DNA from: Humulus lupulus
Lineage: Eukaryota > Streptophyta > Magnoliopsida > Rosales > Cannabaceae
Direction: 5' to 3'
Assembly (NCBI RefSeq): GCF_963169125.1
Contig: NC_084798.1
Location: 172,389,980-172,453,979, forward strand
Length of the DNA stretch: 64,000 bases
Shown: in pieces, positions 22,834-33,753 of the stretch
How positions within the stretch are numbered: the stretch's first letter is position 1
How the letters are laid out: every line of letters starts with the position of its first letter
Made by a program: the position numbers and the translations under genes
The notes under the pieces: model-generated
The model's input: the letters and a program-made list of their open reading frames with translations, nothing else
Told to the model about the DNA's origin: nothing
Databases searched by the model: none

Positions 22834-23261
22834 TCTTATTTGATACCTTGCTGAAACATTGATCAACACGGCCAGTCAGGTAGTAATAACTAAACCTCTT
22901 ACCGCCTTACAGTCCAAGAACAAGCAGACAATTATCATATTCCACAGTCATTCAAATATGCAAGCAGATACATGTTTATAGCATTTAGCACTTAGCATGT
23001 ATCACACAATAATCAACAATCAACCATACTAATGAGTATGTTCCAGCAATCTCAGTACTAATTAGCACACATTTGTTGAGCATATAATATTTCAGGGCAC
23101 AGGTTTAACATAGTGTCTCATACATACAGGTAAAGCATATATACTATATTTAAGCAGTTATACATATAACTACATAAATAGTTACGAAACCATGAGTTGA
23201 GCTTGACTTCAGTGATGTGTGTACATGCCCAGCCAGTCTACAGGAACCTTAACCTTGGCAC
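22834..23261 (-). other. K1 leader between PBS and gag
   Basis: AT-rich 430-bp leader, the usual site for packaging signals. No ORF is recognised. Its LTR-proximal 110 bp is recognisable in K2 (60108-60210), which shows the two elements share a leader. Confidence 0.6.
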
Positions 23262-23273
23262 GCTCTGATACCA
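23262..23273 (-). other. K1 primer-binding site
   Basis: The minus strand reads TGGTATCAGAGC three bases after the LTR end. It is complementary to the 3' end of initiator methionine tRNA, as in most plant Ty1 elements and Tekay-type Ty3 elements. Confidence 0.85.
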
Positions 23274-23276
23274 AGT

Positions 23277-25505
23277 TGTAACGCCCTGGTTACCCCAGAA
23301 CCATTACGGTGAACTGGAAATTTGACCTGCTACCCGAGTCCTTTGGTTAAAAACGTGTTCTAAGTGTTATTAACAGGCTAAGGTGGAAAATCAATAAAAA
23401 GGAAATGATATATTTTATTAAATACATAAAACTGTTCATGGGCCCACAAGAACATTTACAAGTTATTTACAACTCAAAATGGTCATTACTGTTTCAAAAT
23501 TTCAAACCCGTTGACCTAAGCGGCAAAAATAGGGTAAACCCCCTAGTTCCTCCGAGAACTCCTTGGCCGTGGTGGTCAAGCGGCTGCATATGTACACATT
23601 ATCACCTAAGTTCTCCACTCAAGGCTGGGTGAGCTTTTCTTTCCCTTTACCTCCACCACATATCACCCATGAGCCAAAGCCCAGCAAGAAAACACAGTAA
23701 TGCATAAGGATGTTAACAACTGATTATAATTATAATCACAGGGCTTATAGCTCTCAAACAGACGAGTGAATATCACTTGAGGTTCTGATAAGCCATAATA
23801 AGTGACTACTGGATAAGTCACTAGCTTAAACAGTTGAGTGACCGCTGGGTAAGTCACTGGCTTTAACAGATGAGAGACTGATGGGTAAGTCTCTACTTAA
23901 CAGATGAGTGACTGATGGGTAAGCCACACAAGCGCTTATAGTATTCATCGAACTTGAGGTCGGTCCGACATTAATGCTCTTTGAGTCGTCCAATGTAGAT
24001 ATCGATTAGATCTAATCTTTATTGGCTTGCGTTGAACACGCTAAGGCCGTTCCTGACTTATGAGTCAGCACTGTGTGACCAGTGCCCAGTACCACTATCG
24101 AACTTGACTAATGAGTCACAGCTTCACAGTTGATACTGACACCTTTGCCAATTCTGACTAATGAGCCAGTACCATGCACAAGTGAGCAAGATTTGCTAAA
24201 CATTCAATAATAAATTCATGTCCACATTTATACAATCAACATGTCTCATGAACAACCACGCATGTCACATTTGGGGTGCAGTTTTCTTACCTCTGGTTCG
24301 AGCGAGAATTAATATAAGAACGACCCTTGAGAACGACCTATCTTTTGCCCCTTAGCGATTACCTGGTCATAACCAATTATGGGATTCCATCAATAAAATG
24401 AATAACAAAGGTTCCCAAACCAAAACCTAGCCTCCGAGACATCGAATCCTACTAAACCGGGTAGTAGGATCGATCCCGAGGACGAAGGCTAGAATCCCAC
24501 TGCCAAAAACTCATTTCTGGCAAAAATGCCACTAAGGGTCGCAACCCAACCTAGCCATGCCGCGACCCGCCCCTAAAACAGAGGCGACCTCCTTTAGCAC
24601 CCCTCAAGAGCCGCGGCCCTCCTTGGCCATGCCGCGGCCCAACCTACAGTTCAGCCAATACTCTGGTTTTTCCTCCCTTGCGATTTTCCTTGGAACCAAC
24701 CTTTCAAGCCAAGCCAAAACACCACCCAAACATCCAATACAACCCCTAAACTTGATCTATATCACACCCTTATCAAAACCCAAGTTAAACCCTAACCAAA
24801 ACTTCCATTAATTCCAACTATCTACAACAAAAACACAAGCTGAGAACTTAAACCAAAATAGAGCAAACCAGGAAACTAGTGGCTAAAAAATTACCTCACA
24901 CTCAGGTTGTGATGCTCTTCAATGGTAGAACACTTTCCCAAACTCCCAAGACTTACTTCCCAAGCTTGAATCCTCAACAATGGCTCAAAAATCACAAAGA
25001 AAATGAAGGAGAAGGAAGGTACGGGCAAGCACTTGATTACACTCTGTTTTTTCCTCTTATTCACAGCCAAAGATAGTTTATACCAATCCTAGGGGTTAAA
25101 AGACCATTATACCCCTAGGTCAATTAAGGGTTTCTAAAGGCTCCTAAGGGCAAAATTGTCCTTTCCAACCTATCTCGTTAATTATAATTAACACTCTCCA
25201 ATTCCCGCAATTCTGAACAGTCTCAAACACCAATAATTTATAACCCGTTACCCTTTAATTCCTGGTAACGCTCTAATCATTAAAATCACCCTGAGACTCA
25301 TCCCGAGCCCCGAACCTAAACTTGTTACGACTAGACCGCTAATCAATATTCCATGATCGTCTCATGCCGAATAGCTCGAACAAACCCACATTATAATGTG
25401 GTCCCAACAATATATCACCGACATGAATACAAATAGACAATTACGCCCTCAACGGGCCAAATTACCATCACACCCCTGTAATTATAATGTGGACTCACAT
25501 GCATG
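23277..25505 (-). repeat. K1 5' LTR, first piece
   Basis: It matches 15828 onward of the 3' LTR. It is interrupted at 25505 by S2 within catgcatg; the uninterrupted sequence can be read in the other LTR at about 18084-18096. Confidence 0.88.
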
Positions 25506-26814
25506 TGTTGACCCAAACTCTTAAGTCTCCTTGTTTTGATGTTTAACAAATATTTGATTATTATTTGTTACTAATGATTTGTTGATTTTGTAGCAAAAAC
25601 CAAAGTGAATTAGCATTTCAAAGTCAAACTTATGACCAAGGGCAAAATGGTCATTTTACCAAACTTTCCGGAAATGACCCGAAATGGATTTCAAGACTCA
25701 AGAAACTCAAGATAAAGGTTTAATTTCATTTCTTAGTCTTGTAAAGTGATTGCAAGTTTACTTTAAGTCATAAGTATAAAATTTGGCTCATTCACGTACT
25801 AAAAATGGTGATTTTTCAAAATGAGAACTAAACATCCTAAATTCACTTTTAAGAAAATACATCCCGATACGGTCGTAACGCAATTGGAATTTTTGAAATC
25901 GGATAAACGAGCTAAAAGTTATAAAGAATTGAAAAACGGGAAAATAGGCATATTTCGAACTTTTGCTCTCTGTTTGCCATCCGGAACCGGAATTCCGGTT
26001 GCTCCCAGACCGAAATTCCGGTTCCCCATCCGGACTTCCGGTTCGCGGCAGGCAGCTTCAATAAATAACCCCCAACGGCTATAAACGGCTAGTTTTTTCC
26101 CAAACTCTATATAAACTCGTTTTTCACTCAAAATTGGTGGTTGGCTGAGCATTTATTACATATATCAAACCTAATCCATTGATTTCAAAGAGCTCTCAAA
26201 GTTTAAATCATCCAAACACATATTCACACACTTGAGCCAAAATTTGTATTTATTTCTTCTAAGTGTGCTTGCTAATCACTCTAGGTTTCTCATTGTATCA
26301 TCATACTTCTAGAGTGATTTTTGCTTGTAATATCAAACACATTTCCATATTGTGATTGAGGTGAGGTTGGCACCGGTTTTGTAAACAACCTGGTTAGAGT
26401 GAGATTGGCACTTCAACAATCCGAAAAAGAGGTTGATAGTCCTTGGTGGTGGAAAACTATTGTAAGAGGTTTGGAAATACCTTGGTGAAAAATTCCCGGT
26501 TGTAAGGGTTAGTTAAGCCCGTTAACTTGGCTCGATAGTGGAACTCAAAGCTAGGTCCATAGCTTTGAAGACCAAGGACGTAGGTGGCTTAGTTCTACCG
26601 AACCTTGTAAAATTCGAGAGTTTGCAATTTCTTAACCTTAAACTCTTTACATTACAAGTTTGATTATTTGCTCATCTATTTGATTGCCATATTATTTGCT
26701 TTTACTTGATAAATTTGATTTATTGCATTATTTGGCATATTAAGTTTTAAATTTCCGAAATTTGTTTAAATTTCCAATTCACCCCCCCTCTTGGAAACAT
26801 ATCTTGGGTTAACA
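25506..26814 (+). repeat. S2 5' LTR, 1309 bp
   Basis: tgttgaccc ... gggttaaca ends. TATA box TATATAAA at 26108-26115. A palindrome cluster (ccggaattccgg and near relatives) lies at about 25979-26045, some 65 bp upstream of the TATA box. Confidence 0.92.
26108..26115 (+). promoter_or_regulatory. TATA box of the S2 5' LTR
   Basis: TATATAAA in the context caaactctatataaactcg. It is conserved in all four SIRE LTRs in the window and lies downstream of the palindrome cluster. Confidence 0.7.
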
Positions 26815-26816
26815 AT

Positions 26817-26828
26817 TGGTATCAGAGC
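26817..26828 (+). other. S2 primer-binding site
   Basis: tggtatcagagc two bases after the LTR; complementary to the 3' end of initiator methionine tRNA. The equivalent site is deleted in S1. Confidence 0.9.
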
Positions 26829-26867
26829 AAGGGCTCATTTATTTGATTAGATTTCACAATCTAGAGC

Positions 26868-29800
26868 ATGGCGTTTCCAAGTAATTCACAAAATAACATG
26901 TTAAAAGGTTTAAGCACAAATAGAGCACCATTTTTCAATGGAGTAGACTTTCCTTATTGGAGAATTAGGATGGAAACTTATCTTCAATCTATTGATTATG
27001 ATTTGTGGCATATAGTGTCTAATGGTCCTTACATTCCTAAACATGTCATTAATGGTGTAGAAGTTATTAAGACATATGACGCATATGATGAAGAAGACAA
27101 GAAAATGCTTTCTAAGAATGCTAGAGCTAAATATGCACTTATATGTGGTTTGGATAGAGATGTGTTCAAAAATATTGAACAAGCCTCTACCGCTTATGAT
27201 ATGTGGAAAATGCTTGAAGTCACTCATCAAGGAACAAATGCTATGAAGGAAACTAAAATTCAAATTTATTCTACTCAATATGAGAACTTTAAGATGAAAG
27301 CGGATGAAACTATTGCTAACATGTATACTCGTTTCACTACTATCACTAATGGTTTGAATTCTCTTGGCAAGGTACTTTCACAAAAGGAGATGGTGACCAA
27401 GATTTTGAGAAGTCTCACCAAAGCCTATCAAGGCAAAGTGATTGCCATTCAAGAAGCCAAGGATCTCTCAACACTTCCCTTGGAAGAACTAATTGATTCA
27501 CTCATGAAGCATGAAATTTTAATGAGTGCACAAGATGAAGAAGAAGTTGAGAAGAAAAAGAAGACTATTGCATTCAAGTCTTCCTCCTCCCGTGCCATTA
27601 GTGAAGATGATGAAGATAGCCTATGTAGTGACATGGAGGACTTGGCACTCTTCTCAAAGAAATATAAAAAGTTCATGAAATTCAAGAAGAACTTTGGGAA
27701 GAAGCCACAAAGAGGAAGTGACTCAAAAGAAAAAGAAAGAAAGAGCAAAGATGATCCACCAATTTTCTTTGAATGCAAGAAGCCCGGTCACATGAAAATG
27801 GATTGCCCAATGAGAAAGAAGAATAAATACAAAGGAAGGGCAATGTTGGCGGATTGGCTCAATAGTGATGAGGAGGACTCCGACAATGAGGAGAAGAATG
27901 AAGTAGCAAACATGTGCATGATGGCACTTGATGATGGGGAATCAACAAGGAAGAGCAAAAGCTTGTGGTTCTTGGATAGTGGTTGTTAAAAGCATATGAC
28001 CGGTGACCCATCAAGATTTTCAAGTTTTAAGAGCAAGGAAAGTGGTTTTGTCACTTTTGGAGACAATTCAAAAGGAAAAATCTTGGGCATTGGTGATATC
28101 GGTAACGTATACTCTCCATGTATTAAAAATGTGCTTCTTGTTGATAACCTTAAACATAATTTACTTAGTATTAGTCAACTATGTGATAAAGATTTTCGTG
28201 TTGTTTTTGAATCCTCAAAATGCTCCATTGAAAATGCTTCAACCAATGAAGTAATTTTTGTTGGAGAAAGGAAGGATAATGTTTATGTTATTGATGTTGA
28301 TTCCTTTGATAGCAAAAATAAATGTTTAACCGTTATGAATGATAATTATTGGTTGTGGCATAGAAGATTAGGACATGCTAGTATGGATTCTATTTCAAAG
28401 TTGGTTAGAAAAGATCTTGTTGTTGGCTTGCCATCTATTCGTTTTGTTAAAGATAAAATTTGTGATGCATGCCAATTTGGAAAACAAATTAAAACATCTT
28501 TTCATTCCAAGAAAGAGATTTCAACCTCTAGACCTTTGCAATTGCTTCATATTGATTTATTCGGTCCTTCAAGAATTGCTAGTCTAGGTGGTAAATACTA
28601 TGCATTTGTGATTGTTGATGATTTTTTTAGATTTACATGGGTTATATTTTTTAAACTCAAAAATGATGTTTTGGAAAATTTAGTTAAATTTTGTAAGAGT
28701 GCGCAAAACGAAAAAGGGTATTCAATCACCTCCATTAGGAGTGATCATGGTGGAGAGTTTGACAATGATGCCTTAGAATTGTTTTGTGATGAACATGGTT
28801 TTAACCACAACTTTTTGGCTCCAAGAACTCCACAACAGAATGGAGTGGTCGAAAGGAAGAATAGAACAATTCAAGAAATGGCTAGGTCAATGCTCAATGA
28901 AATCTCATTACCTAAATATTTTTGGGCCGAGGCTGTCAATACTTCTTGTTATATTTTGAACCGTGTTTTCATTAGGCCTAACATGAATAAAACCCCTTAT
29001 GAGCTTTGGAAAGGGAGAAAACCCAACATTGGATATTTTAGAGTTTTTGGATGTAAATGCTATATTTTGAACACCAAGGACAACCTTGGAAAAATTGATG
29101 CAAAATCTAATGTTGGAATTTTTATAGGTTATTCAACACATAGTAAAGCTTATAGAATTTATAACAAAAGAACTAATGTTGTTGAAGAATCTATTCATGT
29201 TGCATTTGATGAGTCTAACCCTCCTACTAGCAAAAGTGTAGATGATGATGTTGTAGGTTTGGGAGAAGAGGTTCAAAATCTTGACATTGGAGAATCATCT
29301 AACGCTCCATCACAAACTCCCAAAGAGGAACCACCCGTGGAAAAGGTAAATGAAAGCAAAGGTATGGATTCTAACCTTCCACATGAGTGGAAGTTCAAAA
29401 GTGCTCATCCTATAGACCAAATTCTAGGTGATCCTTCACAAGGAGTCACAACTAGAAGCTCCCTTAGAAACTTGTGTAATTTCATTGCGTTTATTTCTCA
29501 AATTGAACCAAAGAATTTTAAAGAGGCCGAGTTCGATGAATCTTGGCTTCTAGCTATGCAAGAAGAAATAAATCAATTTATTAGAAATGATGTTTGGGAG
29601 TTAGTTCCAAGACCGTTACACCAATCGGTGATTGGAACAAAATGGGTCTATAGAAATAAGGTAGATGAGCATGGGGTCATTGTGCGTAACAAGGCTAGAT
29701 TAGTGGCCCAAGGTTACAATCAAGAAGAAGGAATTGATTATGAGGAGACCTTTGCCCCGGTAGCAAGACTTGAGTCCATAAGAATGTTATTAGCTTTTGC

Positions 29801-31037
29801 ATGCCACAAGAATTTTGTCTTGTATCAAATGGATGTTAAAAGCGCTTTCTTAAATGGATACATTATGGAAGAAGTTTATGTCTCTCAACCCCCCGTTTTT
29901 CAAGATCACAAATACCCTAACCATGTTTATAAATTAAAGAAAGCTTTATATGGTTTAAAACAAGCTCCTAGAGCTTGGTATGATCGTTTAAGCACTTTTC
30001 TTATCTCAAATGGTTTTTCAATGGGAAAAGCGGATAATACACTTTTTATTAAAAGAAAATCAAAAGACATTATTATAGTACAAATCTATGTTGATGATAT
30101 TATTTTTGGTGCTACTAATGATGCTCTTTGTGAAGAATTTTCAAAGTGTATGCATAGTGAATTCGAGATGAGCATGATGGGAGAGCTCAACTTTTTCCTT
30201 GGACTTCAAATAAAGCAACAAAAGGATTGAATATTCATAAGTCAATCCATGTACATCAAGGATCTACTTCAAAAGTTTGACTTGGCCAATGCAAAGTCCA
30301 TGAAAACTCCTATGAGCACCTCCATAAAGATGGACAAGGATGAAAGTGGTAAGGATGTTGACATCACCAAGTATTGAGGTATGATTGGTTCATTATTATA
30401 TTTAACCGCTAGTAGACCCGATATTTTGTTTAGTGTTGGTCTATGTGCTAGGTACCAATCATGTCCCAAGGAATCCCACTTAAGTGCCGTTAAGAGAATT
30501 TTTAGATACTTGATAGGCACAATGAATCTAGGGCTTTGGTATCCCAAGAACTCAAACTTTGAAATCATTAGTTACTCGGATGCCGACTTTGCCGGTTGTA
30601 AAACGGATAGGAAAAGTACTAGTGGAACATGTCACTTTCTAGGAAACTCTTTAGTGTCATGGTTTAGCAAGAAACAAAACTCGGTAGCCCTATCCACAAC
30701 CGAAGCCGAATACATTGCCGCCGGTAGTTGTTGTGCTCAAATACTTTGAATGAAACAAACTCTTAAGGATTTTGATGTTGATTTTGAATGTACACCCATA
30801 AAGTGTGACAATACTAGTGCCATTAACCTCTCTAAGAATCCAATCTTGCATTCTAGAGCCAAGCATATTGATATAAGGCACCACTTCCTTAGAGACCATA
30901 TCCAAAGAGCTGGCATTATGCTAGATTTTGTGAGCACCAATTTCCAACTAGCGGATATTTTCACCAAGCCTCTTAGTGATGAGAGATTTAGTTTTATTAG
31001 AAGAGAGCTAGGAATGACCAACATAAATGAAATTTAA
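26868..31037 (+). pseudogene. gag-pol: S2 gag-pol, single fused frame with four stops
   Basis: Starts at the ATG 40 bp after the PBS (MAFPSNSQNNMLKG). The UBN2-type gag core spans about residues 30-230. The zinc knuckle near residue 300 reads FFECKKPGHMKMDC, so its first cysteine is lost. Gag then passes directly into protease ([21 protein letters not shown]) with no linker. Integrase, RT (YVDD) and RNase H follow as in S1. Stops are at 27987-27989 (directly after the protease DSGC), 30228-30230, 30376-30378 (CGA in S1) and 30747-30749 (TGG in S1). The frame is never shifted. The joined gag-pol is what splicing of an S1-like RNA would give. Confidence 0.9.
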
Positions 31038-32151
31038 GGTTTACTAGCTACTTGAATATCATATCTCTCCTTGCTTACTTACTTATGCATATATAATTTC
31101 ACTATAATATGATTCTAATGCATAAATAAGCAAAGGTCTTTTAATACCTGACCTATTAGATATATGACTTTGAGAATAACAAATTATAGGTCATGGTATG
31201 AATTTTTGGTGAACTTTGAACTCATTTTTGATTGAGTGAATATGTGAATTTTTGCATATGTGTTTAGTATATGTGGTTATGTTTTTGAATATGTCTAAAT
31301 AAGTTTATCTAGTATGCCTATAAGGTTGCTATGCTTGAATTACTCTTTGAACAATTTTTAGGTATGCTTAGTATTGAACATTTGTTAGTTTTTGCCTAAA
31401 TGAGTGTTTTTCGCCAAACTTACTCAATTTTCAAAAATTTTCAAATCCGTCAGTTTGAGCACCTCACATTTAACATATTTGAACTATTGCAAAAATAATT
31501 TTTCGATTTGGTTGCATAAAACTCATTTTGGGTAGATTTCTACTTTTCAAGGCCTTTTAAGGCATTTTTCAAAAAATCTACCATAACTTCTCAATTTTCA
31601 ATATTTTTCGATTCCGTCACTTCACACACCTCGTATTTAATATTCTTGAACTGCTGGAAAAAGAATTTTTCAATTTGGTTGAATAGATTTCATTTTTGGT
31701 AAGCTTTTAGCTTTCTTAAACTTTTTTGAAAAGCTTACCGTAAATCGCCGTTTTTCAACATTTTTCAGATTTTTTTGTTTGAGCATATTCATTTTGTCAT
31801 ATTTTAGGTGTTAGAAAAAGTTTGGGGTCAATTGGGTTAAAAACGAAAAAGTTTGGCACGTTTTTGAAAAAGGGGCTGGGCTGCTGCACCAACCGGAATT
31901 CTGGTTGCTTGTGCACAGACCAACCGGAATTCCGGTTGGCGCAGACAGCAGCCACTTAAGTTTTTTTTTTGTCTTTTAAAATGCATTTTTTCCCCATAAA
32001 ACCCTACCCACGAGTTTCATTCTCCCATTCTGACTCTACAACCTAAGATACAAGCCACCACTCTCTTCCCTCTCAAAAATCACTCCCTCAAACCCAAACT
32101 TCATCCTCCCTTTTTCTACAAAAATCTCATTCTCTTTTTGCTTCCACTTCA
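31038..32151 (+). other. S2 spacer between pol and the extra ORF
   Basis: AT-rich, non-coding, syntenic with S1 7955-7195. It contains two CCGGAATTCCGG-type palindromes (about 31892-31940). The last 150 bp before the ORF are pyrimidine-rich (e.g. ctctcttccctctcaaaa), like a plant mRNA leader. A separate promoter or a splice acceptor here cannot be excluded; I could not place either with confidence. Confidence 0.55.
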
Positions 32152-33120
32152 ATGGCTTCATCATCCAACCCAAGGAAGAGCAAGAGATTTGTCAATGCTG
32201 AACAAATAAGGGAGAAGAGGGCAAAAGGAAGGAATGAGCCTACCATCTTCTACAATCAAGAGGACTTTAATCGTTTCCATGATAACTGCTCCTCTAGGCC
32301 TATCATCAAAGGTAAATTTTGTGCCCTTCCAAGCCTAGCATGTGTAAAATTCAGCTACCATTTTGAAATGTTAGGTTGGAAACCCTTTATCAATATTAAG
32401 ACCCCCATATACCCTAGGTTAGTTAGAGCTTTCTATGCTTGCATTAAACCTAGCCATGCACCACTAGGAGTTAAAGGCACCCTTGGAGATGTCTCCTTTG
32501 AACTTGATGTAGAAACTCTAAACAACTTGCTAGGAGCACCAAATGAAGGACTTTTGCTAGAGCCAAAAACAACTCTTAAGAATGATGAAATTTTTGCCAT
32601 GAATGAGTGTTCTAGAGTTCTTTGTGGAGAATGCCCTATTTTCATAAAACCAAAGTTTCACAATCTCACTTTGGAAGCTAAAATTCTCCAACTATTTATC
32701 ATCAATAACCTTGCTCCTAGAAGTGGCCATAAAGATGAGGTAAACAACATAGATATACTCCTTTTATACCTTATCCTAACCAAAAAGGCACGCATCAACC
32801 TAGGCCATCTCATTCTTCGCTTTATCATTGATGTGTATAAGCCAAACATGGTCAAGTCACTCCCATATGGCTTTCTCCTTAGCTACATCCTACCTCGCTT
32901 AGGAATTCCCACCTCGGATGAAAAGAAGGTTGATCCTACCGAAGGAGATAAGCTAGGTACCAAAACTTTCACAAGCTTGGGGTATACTCTTATCAACAAT
33001 AAGTGGGTTTTCACTCCCAAAAGAGGCCAAAGAACGCAAGAGGACCTTGAAGTAGGAGAAGAAGAAGAGGAAGAGGAGAGCTTTGGGTTACCCGCAAGTG
33101 AAAGTGAAGAAGAGGAGTAA
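32152..33120 (+). CDS. S2 extra ORF, 322 codons, plant-transposon-protein-like
   Basis: Starts at atggcttcatcatcc after a pyrimidine-rich leader. The basic N-terminus (PRKSKRF...KRAKGR) could act as a nuclear signal. The middle (TPIYPRLVRAFYACI at about 85-97, then GVKGTLGDVSFELDVETLNNLLGAP) resembles the 'putative plant transposon protein' domain seen in ORFs of plant Ty3 elements. The end is very acidic (residues about 300-322). The stop at 33118-33120 is followed in the same frame by a further 70 codons to 33333, including a heptad-like segment (LTTDMTTQFTNLRSDMEQGFRNV), so the original protein was probably about 393 residues. It sits where SIRE elements carry an env-like gene, but I see no signal peptide or membrane span. 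S1 lacks it. Confidence 0.7.
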   Translation: MASSSNPRKSKRFVNAEQIREKRAKGRNEPTIFYNQEDFNRFHDNCSSRPIIKGKFCALPSLACVKFSYHFEMLGWKPFINIKTPIYPRLVRAFYACIKPSHAPLGVKGTLGDVSFELDVETLNNLLGAPNEGLLLEPKTTLKNDEIFAMNECSRVLCGECPIFIKPKFHNLTLEAKILQLFIINNLAPRSGHKDEVNNIDILLLYLILTKKARINLGHLILRFIIDVYKPNMVKSLPYGFLLSYILPRLGIPTSDEKKVDPTEGDKLGTKTFTSLGYTLINNKWVFTPKRGQRTQEDLEVGEEEEEEESFGLPASESEEEE

Positions 33121-33333
33121 GCAAATGAAGAAGAAGAAGCTCAACCTCCAAGCATTCCAATGCCTCAAGCTTCTTCATTCAACATCGATGAGGCTTTTTC
33201 TCGTCTTACCACCGACATGACAACTCAATTTACCAACTTGCGGAGTGACATGGAACAAGGCTTCCGGAATGTTCATGACGAAATGGAGGAGATGAAGGCC
33301 TACATGAGGCGTTTTGGGGCTCCACCATCTTAG

Positions 33334-33497
33334 GCATTTGCATGTTTTCTCTTTTTGCATCCTTTTATGTTTATTTTCTCTTGTGTACTTATGTGTTTGC
33401 ATGGCTTTATGCCTTATGTATGAATGATTAAACAGTTTAATCTATGTTTGCTTCTGATTTATTTTGTGAATTCCTTTGCTACCCTTTTTGATGAATC
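33334..33497 (+). other. S2 spacer after the extra ORF
   Basis: AT-rich non-coding stretch leading to the first purine tract; no feature seen. Confidence 0.5.
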
Positions 33498-33752
33498 AAA
33501 AGGGGGAGAAATTGAGATTATTTTAACTTTGGCGAAAACCTCAATTTTTGGACTAACGTTTTATTTCACTATGAGTAATAAATTGAGGGGGAGTTTACAA
33601 AATTATGCAAGGTAAAAATCAAAGGTAAAGTTTCAAATTTTTTTTAAACCCTTGCACACATTAAGGGGGAGCTAATCTAATATTAATATTTAAAAATATT
33701 TCATTTCCCTTTTAAAATAATCAAATATTTGACATCATCAAAAAGGGGGAGA
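33498..33752 (+). other. S2 polypurine tract and three upstream copies
   Basis: aaaagggggaga at 33741-33752 abuts the 3' LTR. Similar tracts lie at 33498-33510 (aaaagggggagaa), 33585-33593 (gagggggag) and 33663-33671 (aagggggag). Spacing is about 75-87 bp. The same four occur in S1. Confidence 0.75.
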
Positions 33753-33753
33753 T

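Noticed and set aside
23262..23273. tRNA-like match
   Set aside because: Only the 12 bases complementary to a tRNA 3' end are present; this is a primer-binding site, not a tRNA gene. The same holds at 26817 and 60197.
25979..26045. CCGGAATTCCGG resembling an EcoRI linker from cloning
   Set aside because: It occurs in several diverged LTR and internal copies with point differences, so it is part of the element.
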